Shown one piece after another: positions 26,272 through 36,269 of a stretch of DNA of 64,000 nt. How positions within the stretch are numbered: position 1 is the first letter of the stretch; each line of letters starts with the position of its first letter. This DNA comes from Mycobacterium ostraviense (GTDB lineage Bacteria; Actinomycetota; Actinomycetes; Mycobacteriales; Mycobacteriaceae): assembly GCF_002705925.1 (NCBI RefSeq), contig NZ_NKRE01000001.1, forward strand, positions 1,573,330-1,637,329, written 5' to 3'. The position numbers were made by a program, and so were the translations under genes. The notes beneath the pieces are model-generated. The model saw only the letters and a program-made list of their open reading frames with translations, made no database searches and was not told where the DNA came from.

Positions 26272-27306
26272 TCAGGCGATCGGGTACGGCCAGGGATTGA
26301 ATCGGCAAGTCTTGCCGTCCGCCTTCACCCACTCCGGGTCGAACTTGGCAGCATCGTCGTCGGACGTGGAGAACGTCTGCTGCATCATCACCGGCGCCAG
26401 GCCGCCCTGCTTGTCACACGGCTCGTGACGCAGGTACCCGATGGCGTGGCCGACCTCGTGGTTGATCACGTACTGCCGGTAGGACCCGACATCGCCTTCG
26501 AACGGGACGGCTCCGCGCACCCAGCGTGCCTCGTTGATGAAGACGCGTGCTTGCCGGTCCGCTCCGAATGACGGGTTGTAACAGGAGGTCTCGAGCCGGA
26601 ACTCGTAACCGCACCCTTCACGCACCGTCAGCGGTGACACCAGCGAAATGCGGAAGTCGGGCTTTGCCTTGTCGGTTCCGTCGATCCGGACGAACGCAAA
26701 TTGCGGATCGTGGGTCCAGCCTTTGGGATTGGCCAGTGTCTGGTCAATCATCTGGGCGAACGCGTTGTCGCCGCCGTACATCGTCGGGTCCAGCCCGTTC
26801 TCGATCTCGACGGTGTACTTGAAGACCTTTGCCGTACCCTGCCCCACCTGCGGCGCGGTACCCGGAACCACGCGCCACGACTTTTCGCCCGCGTCGGTAA
26901 AGGGGCCACCATCGGGCAGTGTTCCGGCCGGCAGGTTGGCATCGAATGCGGCCAGACCGCGAGGCGGCATGTCGATGATCGCCGTCCCCACCGAACCGAT
27001 GGAGGGCGGGTCATGAATGGTGGCGGCCACCGCCGACCTGGGCGACGTCGTCCCCGTCACCGTCTGATACACCACCACCGCGGTGAGCACCATCAGGATC
27101 GGCAGCGCATACGCGCGCCAGCCATAGGTCGACACGAACCGCCCCAGCCAGGTTTGTTTGCGCCATCGGCGCGGCCTGTCGCGGCCGACGCGCGGCCGTC
27201 CGGCGCCCTGCCCGAGCGGGTCACGCTGGGCCCGCAGCGGTTCACGCCACGGCTCGCGCAGCACCGGCACCCGAGCGGTGCTGCCCGGCGGGCGGGTGGA
27301 CGTCAT
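26272..27306 (-). CDS. DUF3152 membrane-anchored putative zinc protease
   Basis: A 344-residue protein. A basic, disordered N terminus is followed by one membrane segment (about residues 65-85, ALPILMVLTAVVVYQTV) and an extracytoplasmic DUF3152 domain. That domain has HEVGHAIGYLRHE, i.e. HEXXH with a further G and H, close to but one residue longer than the metzincin signature, and a downstream MMQ that could be a Met-turn. Three cysteines lie nearby (REGCGYEF, LETSCYNP, HEPCDKQ). No protease activity has been shown to my knowledge. Position matches Rv3207c. The intergenic stretch between this gene and moeZ (26076-26271) holds nothing recognisable. Confidence 0.8.
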   Translation of the reverse strand: MTSTRPPGSTARVPVLREPWREPLRAQRDPLGQGAGRPRVGRDRPRRWRKQTWLGRFVSTYGWRAYALPILMVLTAVVVYQTVTGTTSPRSAVAATIHDPPSIGSVGTAIIDMPPRGLAAFDANLPAGTLPDGGPFTDAGEKSWRVVPGTAPQVGQGTAKVFKYTVEIENGLDPTMYGGDNAFAQMIDQTLANPKGWTHDPQFAFVRIDGTDKAKPDFRISLVSPLTVREGCGYEFRLETSCYNPSFGADRQARVFINEARWVRGAVPFEGDVGSYRQYVINHEVGHAIGYLRHEPCDKQGGLAPVMMQQTFSTSDDDAAKFDPEWVKADGKTCRFNPWPYPIA

Positions 27307-27494
27307 TTCCCCAGGATGGCACAGTCGGCCGTGACTGCCACCCCTGGCGCGCCCGAATACACCGGCCGGAGCCCTCCAACCAGCGTCGACAATGTCTGTT
27401 CGGATCGGCGGGCACCTCGGGTAGTAATGTCTTGCGATAAACCGTGCGGGCGCGGGGATGGCAAGTCGCCCGCGAATCAGCACGAGCGGATTGA

Positions 27495-28426
<932 letters not shown>

Positions 28427-28610
28427 GGGGGCCCCTTCCGTTGGTGTTGAAGTCGCAGGCGTTTCAGCAGCAGGCTAGTAGACGCCGCCGGCGCCGACCG
28501 TACCCCCAGCCCCTAGCGCCATCATCACGATTGGGTCTAACTCGGCCCGACACGCCAACCGGCACCGGACCGTCATCGCGAGCGTCGATAACATCAGCCC
28601 CATCAGCAAC

Positions 28611-29408
28611 ATGTATCACACCCTGTACCAGGACTCGCGAGACTCTGGAGACTCCCGCGACGTCCGGGGCTACCCGGACGACGACGGTTATGACACCGAA
28701 GCCGACGACGACTACGGCTACGAGGGCGGCGGCTACGACGACGGCGGCTACGAGGACGGCGGCTACGGCGAGCTGGTCTGGTCGACCGGGAGTCGGTGGC
28801 GCCCTGTCGCCGCAATCCTCGGCGCGGTAGTGGCGCTCGGCGCCGTCGCGACCGCAGTCATCATCAACAGCGGCGACAGCGCCACGACAAAAGCGACGGT
28901 GGGGGCGCCAGTGGGAGCGCCAGTGCCGCGGACGGCGGTCTCCACCACGCCACGGACGACGGCCCCACCCGGCACGACACCGAGTCCGACGCCGAGTACA
29001 AGTGCACGGCCCGGCACGTCGGCGCCGCAGCTGGCCCCCGAGACCGTCACCACGGTGACGATTCCCAGCGCTGCCCCGAGCCGAATCCCGACCGCCGCGC
29101 CGCCGCAGCCGGGCACACCGCCGTCGGCGGCGCTGAGTCCCCGTGCCGTCTTCTACAGCGTGACCGGGACCAAGCAGCTCCTCGACATCGTCAACGTCGT
29201 CTACACCGACGAGCGGGGCTTTCCCGTCACCGAGTTCAATGTGGCGCTGCCGTGGACCAAGATGGTGGTGTTGAACCCCGGCGTGCAGACCGAGTCGGTG
29301 GTCGCGACCAGCATCTACAGCCGCCTCAACTGTGTGATCGTCAACGCCCAGGGTCAGCCGGTCGTGGTGTCGACCACCAACTCGATCCTGGCGACGTGCA
29401 CTCGCTGA
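28611..29408 (+). CDS. Membrane protein with MmpS-like C-terminal domain (Rv3209 ortholog)
   Basis: A 265-residue protein. Residues 1-55 are an acidic Gly/Asp/Tyr-rich repeat region (GYEGGGYDDGGYEDGGYG). A single membrane segment follows (about 68-87), then a Thr/Pro/Ser-rich linker (about 90-175). The C-terminal domain of about 90 residues resembles the MmpS periplasmic domain (FYSVTGTKQLLDIVNVVYTD, VALPWTKMV, and a late Cys pair). Two-thirds of the chain is low complexity, so length varies between orthologs. No mmpL gene is adjacent. Its role is unknown; transport or envelope scaffolding is only a guess from the fold. Confidence 0.75.
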   Translation: MYHTLYQDSRDSGDSRDVRGYPDDDGYDTEADDDYGYEGGGYDDGGYEDGGYGELVWSTGSRWRPVAAILGAVVALGAVATAVIINSGDSATTKATVGAPVGAPVPRTAVSTTPRTTAPPGTTPSPTPSTSARPGTSAPQLAPETVTTVTIPSAAPSRIPTAAPPQPGTPPSAALSPRAVFYSVTGTKQLLDIVNVVYTDERGFPVTEFNVALPWTKMVVLNPGVQTESVVATSIYSRLNCVIVNAQGQPVVVSTTNSILATCTR

Positions 29409-29414
29409 CAGCGG

Positions 29415-30110
29415 TCAGGCCAGACCGAGTTCGCGCATCCGTTGGTCGTGTGTCTGCTGCAGACGCTCGAAGAAGGCGCTGAGCTGGCCCAGGCCACCGG
29501 AGCCCGCTACCACCAAGTCGACCAGTTCGTCGTGGTCGGCCAGCAGCAATTGAGCTTGCGTGATGGCCTCGCCCAGCAGTCGGCGTGACCACAGCGCAAG
29601 CCGGCTGCGCTGTTTTCCGCTGGCGGTGACTGCCGCACGTACCTCGGCGACCACAAACTGGGAGTGCCCAGTCTCGGCCAACGCCGCCCGCACCACGTCG
29701 GCAACCTCATCCGGCAGTCCATCGGCGATCTGTAGGTACAAGTCCGCGGCCAGCGCGTCACCGACGTAGGTCTTCACCAACGCTTCCAGCCACGTACTCG
29801 GCATCGTCAGCCGGTGGTAGTTCTCCAATGCCGAGACGTACTTCGACATCGCCGGCACCACGTCGACACCGCGGCGTTCCAGCGCGTCGCGCAATAGCTC
29901 GTAGTGAGCCATTTCGGCGGCCGCGATGCTGGCCATCGAGATCCGCCCCTGCAGATTCGGCGCCATCCGCGCCTCGTCGGTCAGCCGATAAAAGGCCGCC
30001 ACCTCGCCATAGGCCAGCAGCGCGAACAACTCGTTGACGCCGGGATGGTCCGCCGGTAACCGTGGCCTGGTCGAATCGGCCACCTGATCGGCGGATGTGG
30101 GCGAAGTCAT
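29415..30110 (-). CDS. Ferritin-like fold protein (Rv3210c ortholog)
   Basis: A 231-residue helical protein with the ferritin-like / MiaE-like arrangement of acidic and His residues: EVAAFYRLTDEA, then AAAEMAHYELLRD, and later AETGHSQFVVAEV. These provide ExxH-type positions for a possible di-iron site. The substrate is unknown, and assignment as a tRNA hydroxylase is not justified by the sequence alone. It is convergent with the MmpS-like gene, with six bases between the stops. Confidence 0.7.
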   Translation of the reverse strand: MTSPTSADQVADSTRPRLPADHPGVNELFALLAYGEVAAFYRLTDEARMAPNLQGRISMASIAAAEMAHYELLRDALERRGVDVVPAMSKYVSALENYHRLTMPSTWLEALVKTYVGDALAADLYLQIADGLPDEVADVVRAALAETGHSQFVVAEVRAAVTASGKQRSRLALWSRRLLGEAITQAQLLLADHDELVDLVVAGSGGLGQLSAFFERLQQTHDQRMRELGLA

Positions 30111-30367
30111 GGCAACACTCTAGTCGCCGGAACCACTCGCACACCGGTGACAGTTGGCCAACCAGCTATCATGGGATTCGGTAGTGGCTGGATCTGTGCT
30201 GCTACTACCGGAAATGTGCGTGCACGTAGCTGCGCCCGCCCAGATCGAGCAGCGGGCCGGCCTCTCGGCGACATATCGGAGTCGGAACTCGTGCGCGCGA
30301 TGAACCGCGACAAAGAAGTACCGACACCAGACCGATATTCGTCACCGAAAGGCTCTTCACCCCCCTA

Positions 30368-31882
30368 ATGACCGCACTCAAAAGCACAACCGAACACAGC
30401 TTTGCCCAACTCGGAGTCCGCGACGAAATTGTGCGCGCACTGCGGGAAAAGGGCATTGAGCATCCCTTTGCTATCCAAGAACTCACCCTGCCCCTGGCGC
30501 TGGCCGGCGAAGACGTGATCGGCCAAGCCCGAACGGGCATGGGCAAGACTTTCGCGTTCGGCGTGCCGCTGCTGCAGCGCATCACCTCCGAAACCGCGGC
30601 GCGGCCCCTCACCGGCACCCCCCGGGCCTTGGTGGTGGTGCCCACCCGCGAGTTGTGCCTGCAGGTCACCGATGACCTGGCCACCGCGGCCAAGTACCTC
30701 ACCGCCGACGAAACGCGTCGCTTGGCGGTGGTCTCGATTTACGGAGGGCGGGCCTACGAGCCCCAGGTCGAGGCGCTGCGCGCCGGCGCCGACGTCGTCG
30801 TGGGCACCCCGGGCCGGCTGCTGGACCTGTCCCAGCAGGGCCACCTGCAGCTGGGCGGACTGTCGGTGCTGGTGCTCGACGAAGCCGACGAGATGCTGGA
30901 CCTGGGCTTTCTACCCGACATCGAGCGCATCCTGCGGCAGATCCCGGCCGAGCGGCAATCGATGCTGTTCTCGGCGACCATGCCGGACCCGATCATCACC
31001 CTGGCCCGCACCTTCATGGTCCAGCCGACACATATCCGAGCCGAGGCACCGCACTCCCTGGCCGTGCACGACACCACCGAGCAGTTCGTCTATCGGGCCC
31101 ACGCCCTGGACAAGGTGGAGCTGGTCAGCCGGATTCTGCAGGCCCGGGACCGGGGCGCGACGATGGTCTTCACCCGCACCAAGCGCACCGCCCAGAAGGT
31201 TGCCGACGAGCTGAACGAACGCGGTTTTGCGGTGGGCGCCGTGCACGGTGATCTCGGGCAGGTGGCCCGCGAGAAGGCGCTCAAGTCGTTCCGCGCAGGC
31301 GAGATCGACGTCCTGGTCGCCACCGACGTGGCCGCGCGCGGCATCGACATCGACGATGTCACCCACGTCATCAACTACCAGTGCCCCGAAGACGAGAAGA
31401 TGTATGTCCACCGCATCGGGCGCACCGGCCGGGCCGGACGCACCGGCGTCGCGGTCACCCTGGTGGACTGGGACGAGTTGGACCGCTGGACGATGATCGA
31501 CAAGGCACTGGGCCTGGGCTCTCCCGACCCCGCCGAAACCTACTCCAGCTCACCGCACTTGTATGCCGAGCTGTCCATCCCCGCCGACGCCGCGGCCACC
31601 GTCGGTCCCCCGCGCGGATCGCAGCCCAAGCGCCGCGCCACCGATCAGGAAGGCCGGCAGTCGGTAGCCGCTCGCTCCGGAGCGAGGCGTCGGCAGCGCA
31701 CCCGCGGCGGCAAACCGATCACCGGACATCCCGCCACCAGCCCGGTTAATGAGGCCGCGGCAGAGCCGGGTTCCGGTTCCGGGTCGAGCTCCCCCGCGGC
31801 GAACGGCGGGGCCACCCGGCGCCGGCGTCGACGCCGCAAGCCCGCCTGCGTGGCGGACAACGCCACCGCCTCGGCCAACTGA
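30368..31882 (+). CDS. rhlE: DEAD-box RNA helicase RhlE
   Basis: A 504-residue DEAD-box helicase. It has the Q motif (HPFAIQELTLPLAL), motif I (ARTGMGKT, residues 54-61), motif II (VLDEADEML), SAT (LFSATMPD) and motif VI (HRIGRTGRAGR). The C-terminal about 100 residues are basic and Ala/Gly-rich (RRRRRRKP), suited to nonspecific RNA binding. It would act in RNA remodelling and decay. It overlaps nothing; the downstream membrane protein starts 15 bases later and is probably co-transcribed. Confidence 0.93.
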   Translation: MTALKSTTEHSFAQLGVRDEIVRALREKGIEHPFAIQELTLPLALAGEDVIGQARTGMGKTFAFGVPLLQRITSETAARPLTGTPRALVVVPTRELCLQVTDDLATAAKYLTADETRRLAVVSIYGGRAYEPQVEALRAGADVVVGTPGRLLDLSQQGHLQLGGLSVLVLDEADEMLDLGFLPDIERILRQIPAERQSMLFSATMPDPIITLARTFMVQPTHIRAEAPHSLAVHDTTEQFVYRAHALDKVELVSRILQARDRGATMVFTRTKRTAQKVADELNERGFAVGAVHGDLGQVAREKALKSFRAGEIDVLVATDVAARGIDIDDVTHVINYQCPEDEKMYVHRIGRTGRAGRTGVAVTLVDWDELDRWTMIDKALGLGSPDPAETYSSSPHLYAELSIPADAAATVGPPRGSQPKRRATDQEGRQSVAARSGARRRQRTRGGKPITGHPATSPVNEAAAEPGSGSGSSSPAANGGATRRRRRRRKPACVADNATASAN

Positions 31883-31897
31883 GGCCGACGCTCGAGC

Positions 31898-33121
31898 ATG
31901 GTCAAACCGGAGCGGCGCACCAGGGGCGATATCCTGGCCGCCGCGACCATCGTCGTGGTGGTTGCCGTGGCTGCGGCGCTGATCTGGTGGACCAGCGACG
32001 CCCGGGCCACCATCAGCCGGCCGGCCGCGACTCCGGTGCCCAACCCCACGCCGGCCCGAGAAGTCCCAGGCACACTGAAGCAGCTCTGGAGCGCGCCAAG
32101 CCCCGCCAGCCGGGTACCCGTCGCGGTCGGCGGGACCGTCGTCACCGGCGACGGACGCCACGTGGACGGGCGAGATCCGGCCACCGGTGAGACGCTCTGG
32201 AGCTACGCCCGCGACACCGACCTGTGCGGGGTGACCTGGGTCTACCGCTACGCCGTCGCCGTCTACCGCGACGACCGCGGGTGCGGTCAGGTCAGCACCA
32301 TCGACGGGTCGACCGGACGCCGCGGACCCGCCCGCAGCGGCTACGCCGACCCGCGGGTAGGCCTGTCCTCCGACGGCACGACGGTGTTGTCGGCCGGCAA
32401 CACCCGCCTGGAACTGTGGCGATCCGACATGGTCCGGATGCTGTCCTACGGCGAGACCGACGCCCGGGTGAAACCGTCAAATCGGGGTCTGCACTCGGGA
32501 TGCACGCTGGAATCGGCCGCGGCCAGTTCGTCATCGGTGGCAGTTCTCGAGGCTTGCGCCAACCAGGCCGACGTGCGGCTGGTCCTGCTGCGCCCGGGCA
32601 AGGAAGAGGACGAGCCGGAACAGCGGATCGTGCCCGAACCCGGGATCCGGCCGGGATCGGGAGCACGGGTGCTGATCGTCTCGCAGAACAACACCGCGGT
32701 GTACCTGCCCGGTGAATCCGGCGCGCAGCCACGAGTGGACGTGGTCGACGAGACGGGCACCACCGTGGCAAGCACGCTGCTGCCCAAGCCGCCGTCACCC
32801 GAGGCCACGGTGTCGCAGAGCGGCAACCTGGTGACCTGGTGGACCGGCGATGCGCTGCTGGTTTTCGACAGCGGCAAACTGACCCAGCGCTACACCATTG
32901 CCGCCGGCGAGACGGCGGCGCCGGTAGGACCGGGGGTGATGATGGCAGGTCAGCTGATCGTGCCGGTCACCGGCGCGATCGGTGTCTACGATCCGGTCAG
33001 CGGCGCCAACAACCGTTACATCCCGGTGGACCGTCAGCCGACCGGCTCGGCGGTGATCCCGGTCGTTGTGGGATCCAGGGTGATCGAGCAGCGTGGCGAC
33101 TCAGTGGTGGCATTGGGCTGA
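31898..33121 (+). CDS. Membrane-anchored beta-propeller-like protein (Rv3212 ortholog)
   Basis: A 407-residue protein. A short cytoplasmic N terminus precedes one membrane helix (about residues 12-32, ILAAATIVVVVAVAAALIWW). A Pro/Ala linker follows, then an extracytoplasmic domain of about 350 residues with repeated strand motifs typical of PQQ-like propellers (DGRDPATGETLWSYARD). Several Cys are conserved-looking (CGVTWVYR, GCGQVSTID, SGCTLESA). No enzymatic motif is recognised. It lies 15 bases downstream of rhlE. Confidence 0.75.
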   Translation: MVKPERRTRGDILAAATIVVVVAVAAALIWWTSDARATISRPAATPVPNPTPAREVPGTLKQLWSAPSPASRVPVAVGGTVVTGDGRHVDGRDPATGETLWSYARDTDLCGVTWVYRYAVAVYRDDRGCGQVSTIDGSTGRRGPARSGYADPRVGLSSDGTTVLSAGNTRLELWRSDMVRMLSYGETDARVKPSNRGLHSGCTLESAAASSSSVAVLEACANQADVRLVLLRPGKEEDEPEQRIVPEPGIRPGSGARVLIVSQNNTAVYLPGESGAQPRVDVVDETGTTVASTLLPKPPSPEATVSQSGNLVTWWTGDALLVFDSGKLTQRYTIAAGETAAPVGPGVMMAGQLIVPVTGAIGVYDPVSGANNRYIPVDRQPTGSAVIPVVVGSRVIEQRGDSVVALG

Positions 33122-33148
33122 ACCCGGCGCCGGGCCGCCATGCGCGAG

Positions 33149-33198
33149 CAGACACGCAATCGCACATTCCGAGCTGTCTTGATGCGATTCTGTGTCTG
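33149..33198. terminator. Inverted repeat between convergent Rv3212 and ParA-like genes
   Basis: The arms CAGACACGCAATCGCA (33149-33164) and TGCGATTCTGTGTCTG (33183-33198) pair at 14 of 16 positions around an 18-base loop. It is located between two stop codons. Hairpins with this GAGCAGACAC...GTGTCTG sequence recur between convergent mycobacterial genes, from memory, and probably terminate on both strands. Confidence 0.65.
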
Positions 33199-33207
33199 GT
33201 CGCGGGG

Positions 33208-34008
33208 CTAAAGCTCCACCGCGAATGTGGGTAGCGGCTTGCCCGACTTCCAGTGCTTCAGCAGCGCCTGGGCCAGGTCGCGATAGGCCACCGCCCCCTT
33301 GTTCTTGCGCCCGGCCATGACTGACGAGCCCGATGCGCTGGCCTCGGCGAAACGCACCGTGCGCGGAATCGGCGGGGCCAGCACCGGCAGACCGTAGCGA
33401 TCGGCGACATCGAGCAGGACGTCGCGGGTATGGGTGGTTCGGGAGTCATAGAGGGTGGGTAGTGCCCCCAGCAACCGCAGATTCGGGTTGGTTATCTGCT
33501 GAACGTCAGCGACGGTGCGCAGCAGCTGTCCAACACCACGGTGGGCCAGCGTCTCGCACTGCAGCGGAACGATGACTTCGTCGGCGGCCGTGAGTCCGTT
33601 GAGCGTGAGCACCCCCAACGACGGCGGACAGTCGACGATGACCACGTCGAACTGGTCGGAGAGTTTGGCCAGCGCCCGTTTGAGCGCATACTCCCGGCCG
33701 GCACGCATCAACAACATCGCTTCGGCGCCGGCTAAGTCGATGTTGGCCGGCAGCAGCGCCATTCCTTCCATGGTGGTCACCAGCGCGGTGTTCGGCTCCA
33801 CTTCCCCGAGCAGCACCTCGTGCACGGACACCGGTAGCTTGTCGGGGTCCTGGCCAAGCGAGAACGTCAAACAACCCTGCGGATCGAGATCGACGAGCAG
33901 CACCCGCCGACCCTTATCCACCATCGCCGCGCCGAGCGAGGCGACCGTTGTCGTCTTGGCCACCCCGCCCTTCTGGTTGGCCACCGCCAGTACCCGGGTC
34001 TCTGTCAC
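33208..34008 (-). CDS. ParA/Soj-family ATPase (Rv3213c ortholog)
   Basis: A 266-residue deviant Walker A ATPase. P-loop: NQKGGVAKTTTVASL near residue 15, with the signature Lys. Walker B: VVIVDCPPSLG; also LVDLDPQG. No ParB partner or parS is nearby, so it is likely one of the orphan ParA paralogs rather than the chromosome-partitioning ParA. The GTG start at 34008 gives the same length as the ortholog; the longer upstream frame runs antisense to the phosphatase gene. Divergent from the histidine phosphatase gene with 76 bases between them. Confidence 0.88.
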   Translation of the reverse strand: MTETRVLAVANQKGGVAKTTTVASLGAAMVDKGRRVLLVDLDPQGCLTFSLGQDPDKLPVSVHEVLLGEVEPNTALVTTMEGMALLPANIDLAGAEAMLLMRAGREYALKRALAKLSDQFDVVIVDCPPSLGVLTLNGLTAADEVIVPLQCETLAHRGVGQLLRTVADVQQITNPNLRLLGALPTLYDSRTTHTRDVLLDVADRYGLPVLAPPIPRTVRFAEASASGSSVMAGRKNKGAVAYRDLAQALLKHWKSGKPLPTFAVEL

Positions 34009-34084
34009 AGTGCCATCCTGGCATGTCCCCGGCAGTCTGGTAGGGGCGACGGGTCCGGCATGTCGTCCGGCACAATCGGTCGGC

Positions 34085-34684
34085 ATGGGCATACACGAGC
34101 ACCGGCTGCTACTGGTCCGCCACGGCGACACCGAGTGGTCGAATTCGGGCCAGCACACTGGCCGAACCGATATCGAGCTGACCGAAGCCGGCCGGATACA
34201 GGCTGAGCTGGCCGGAAAAGCTCTGGGTGAACTCGATCTCGACAACCCACTGGTGATCAGTAGCCCACGTAAACGGGCGCTGACCACCGCCGAGTTGGCC
34301 GGGCTGACGGTCGATGAGATATCTCCACTGATCGCCGAATGGGACTACGGCGCCTACGAGGGGCTGACGACCGCCCAGATCCGTGAGATCGAACCAGACT
34401 GGCTGGTGTGGACGCACGGATGCCCCGACGGTGAGAGCGTCGCGCAGGTCAGCGAGCGCGCTGACCGGGCTGTCGCGCTGGCACTGGAGCACCTGGCGTC
34501 ACGCGACGTCGTCTTCGTCGGCCACAGCCACTTTTCGCGGGCGGTGATCACCCGCTGGGTCGAGCTACCGCTCGTCGAGGGCAGCCGCTTCTACATGCAC
34601 ACCGCTTCGGTCAGCATCTGCGGGTTCGAACACCGGATACGCCAGCTATGCGCGCTCGGAGTGAAGGGGCGTCCCGGCAATTGA
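34085..34684 (+). CDS. gpm2: Histidine phosphatase superfamily acid phosphatase (gpm2)
   Basis: A 199-residue protein with the RHG motif (LLVRHGDTEWS, His near residue 12) and the second catalytic His in VFVGHSHFSRAV. It corresponds to Rv3214 (203 residues). That protein was named gpm2 as a phosphoglycerate mutase but is reported to be a broad acid phosphatase, so the phosphatase function is preferred here. Its stop overlaps the entC start region, indicating an operon with entC and the GNAT gene. Confidence 0.88.
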   Translation: MGIHEHRLLLVRHGDTEWSNSGQHTGRTDIELTEAGRIQAELAGKALGELDLDNPLVISSPRKRALTTAELAGLTVDEISPLIAEWDYGAYEGLTTAQIREIEPDWLVWTHGCPDGESVAQVSERADRAVALALEHLASRDVVFVGHSHFSRAVITRWVELPLVEGSRFYMHTASVSICGFEHRIRQLCALGVKGRPGN

Positions 34685-35781
34685 GCCCCCTTGAGCCGCC
34701 CTTCGCGCTGCGCGGACCCGGACGAACTCTGGTCGCCGACGGGGTGCGGACACGTTACCGCGACATACCGGCGGCGCAAGCGGCGCTGCGCTCCGCTTCT
34801 GTGCCGATGATATTGGGCGCGTTGCCTTTCGACGTCAGCGAACCGGCCGCGTTGATGGAGCCGACGAGCGTTCAGCGCCTCGAGGCGCTGCCCGGCTGGC
34901 CAACCGGCCCGCTGTCGGCGGTTCACATCAGCGCCGCCGTTCCGCCGCTCGCCGAGCACCGCGCCCGAATCAGCTACGCGCGGGATCAGCTTGCTGCACT
35001 TGATAATCCGTTGCGCAAGGTGGTGCTGGCCCGGGCACTGCGGCTTACCGCCGACGCTCCGCTGGACGCCCGCGTCATCCTGCGCAGGTTGGTCGCGGCC
35101 GACCCGGCGTCCTACGGCTATCTCGTCGACCTGAGCGCCGCCGGCGACGATTATCTGGGAGCGGCTCTGGTGGGCGCCAGTCCGGAACTGCTGGTCGCGC
35201 GATCCGGTGACCGGGTCGCCTGCCAGCCGTTCGCCGGGTCAGCCCCCCGCGCCGCCGACCCCGAAATCGACGCCGCCAATGCGGCTGCGCTGGCCGGCTC
35301 GGCCAAGAACCGGCACGAGCATCAGTTGGTTATCGACACAATGTACGCGGCCCTGGAACCCCTCTGCGACGACCTGGAAATCGCATCCGAGCCCCAACTG
35401 ACCCGCACTGCGGCGGTCTGGCACCTATGCACACCAATCATCGGTCACCTGCGCGACACCGCTACTACCGCAATCGATTTAGCGCTGGCGCTACATCCCA
35501 CGCCCGCCGTCGGCGGTGTGCCGACAAGCGCCGCCGGCGAGCTCATCGCTGCGCTGGAAGGCGACCGCGGCTTCTATGCGGGCACCGTGGGTTGGTGCGA
35601 TGCGCGCGGTGACGGCTGTTGGGTGGTGTCCATCCGCTGCGCTCAGCTGTCAGCCGACCGTCGTACCGCGATCGCCCATGCCGGCGGTGGAATCGTCGCC
35701 GAATCCGATCCTGATGACGAAGTTGAGGAAACCACAACGAAATTCGCGACGATGCTGACCGCATTGGGAGTGCAGCAGTGA
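34681..35781 (+). CDS. entC: Isochorismate synthase EntC
   Basis: A 366-residue chorismate-utilising enzyme. Signature segments are GASPELLVARSGDRVACQPF, AGSAPRA, and SAKNRHEHQLVID with the general-base region, then HPTPAVGGVPT and GDRGFYAGTVGW. It would convert chorismate to isochorismate for menaquinone or a related pathway. The TTG at 34681 overlaps the gpm2 stop (TTGA) and puts the start next to the conserved PPFAL segment. An ATG 11 codons upstream (34648), inside gpm2, is the alternative. The stop overlaps the next start (GTGA). Confidence 0.88.
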   Translation: MSPLEPPFALRGPGRTLVADGVRTRYRDIPAAQAALRSASVPMILGALPFDVSEPAALMEPTSVQRLEALPGWPTGPLSAVHISAAVPPLAEHRARISYARDQLAALDNPLRKVVLARALRLTADAPLDARVILRRLVAADPASYGYLVDLSAAGDDYLGAALVGASPELLVARSGDRVACQPFAGSAPRAADPEIDAANAAALAGSAKNRHEHQLVIDTMYAALEPLCDDLEIASEPQLTRTAAVWHLCTPIIGHLRDTATTAIDLALALHPTPAVGGVPTSAAGELIAALEGDRGFYAGTVGWCDARGDGCWVVSIRCAQLSADRRTAIAHAGGGIVAESDPDDEVEETTTKFATMLTALGVQQ

Positions 35782-36269
35782 CCGAGAACATCCGCCACGC
35801 CATACCGGACGACATCGCCGATATCGTGGCCATGGTTCACGATCTCGCGGAATTCGAGCGCGCCGCCGATCAATGCACCGTCACCGAAAAGCAATTGTAC
35901 ACAGCGCTTTTCGGCCCATACCCGACGGTTCGAGGACACGTCGTCGACAGCGACGGTCAGATCGCGGCAATGGCGTTGGGGTTTCTGAACTTCTCCACCT
36001 GGGATGGTGTCGCCGGCATCTTTCTGGAAGATCTCTATGTGCGGCCGAGCTTTCGCCGCCGTGGCCTGGCCCGCAGGCTGCTGGCCACACTGGCCGGTGA
36101 ATGCCTCGACAACGGCTACACACGGCTGTCCTGGGCCGTGCTGAACTGGAATTCCGATGCCTCCGATGCCGTAGCCCTCTACGACGGGATCGGTGGACAG
36201 CCGCAGCGCGAGTGGACCACCTATCGGCTGTCCGGGCCGGGCTTGGTTGCGTTGGCCGGACCGCGGTGA
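35778..36269 (+). CDS. GNAT-family N-acetyltransferase (Rv3216 ortholog)
   Basis: A 163-residue GNAT protein. Motif A with the acetyl-CoA pyrophosphate loop is VRPSFRRRGLARRLLATLA, and ASDAVALYDGIGG follows in motif B. It resembles spermidine/diamine acetyltransferase-like members (FLEDLYVRPSFR). Substrate unknown. GTG start, coupled to entC by a four-base overlap; its 3' end overlaps the convergent membrane gene by 49 bases. Confidence 0.87.
   Translation: MTENIRHAIPDDIADIVAMVHDLAEFERAADQCTVTEKQLYTALFGPYPTVRGHVVDSDGQIAAMALGFLNFSTWDGVAGIFLEDLYVRPSFRRRGLARRLLATLAGECLDNGYTRLSWAVLNWNSDASDAVALYDGIGGQPQREWTTYRLSGPGLVALAGPR

Noticed and set aside
31898..33121. Assignment of the Rv3212 ortholog as a quinoprotein dehydrogenase
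   Set aside because: Only propeller-like repeats are visible, with no PQQ ligands.
33208..34008. Chromosome partition ParA
   Set aside because: No ParB gene or parS-like site is near; the position matches an orphan Soj-type paralog.
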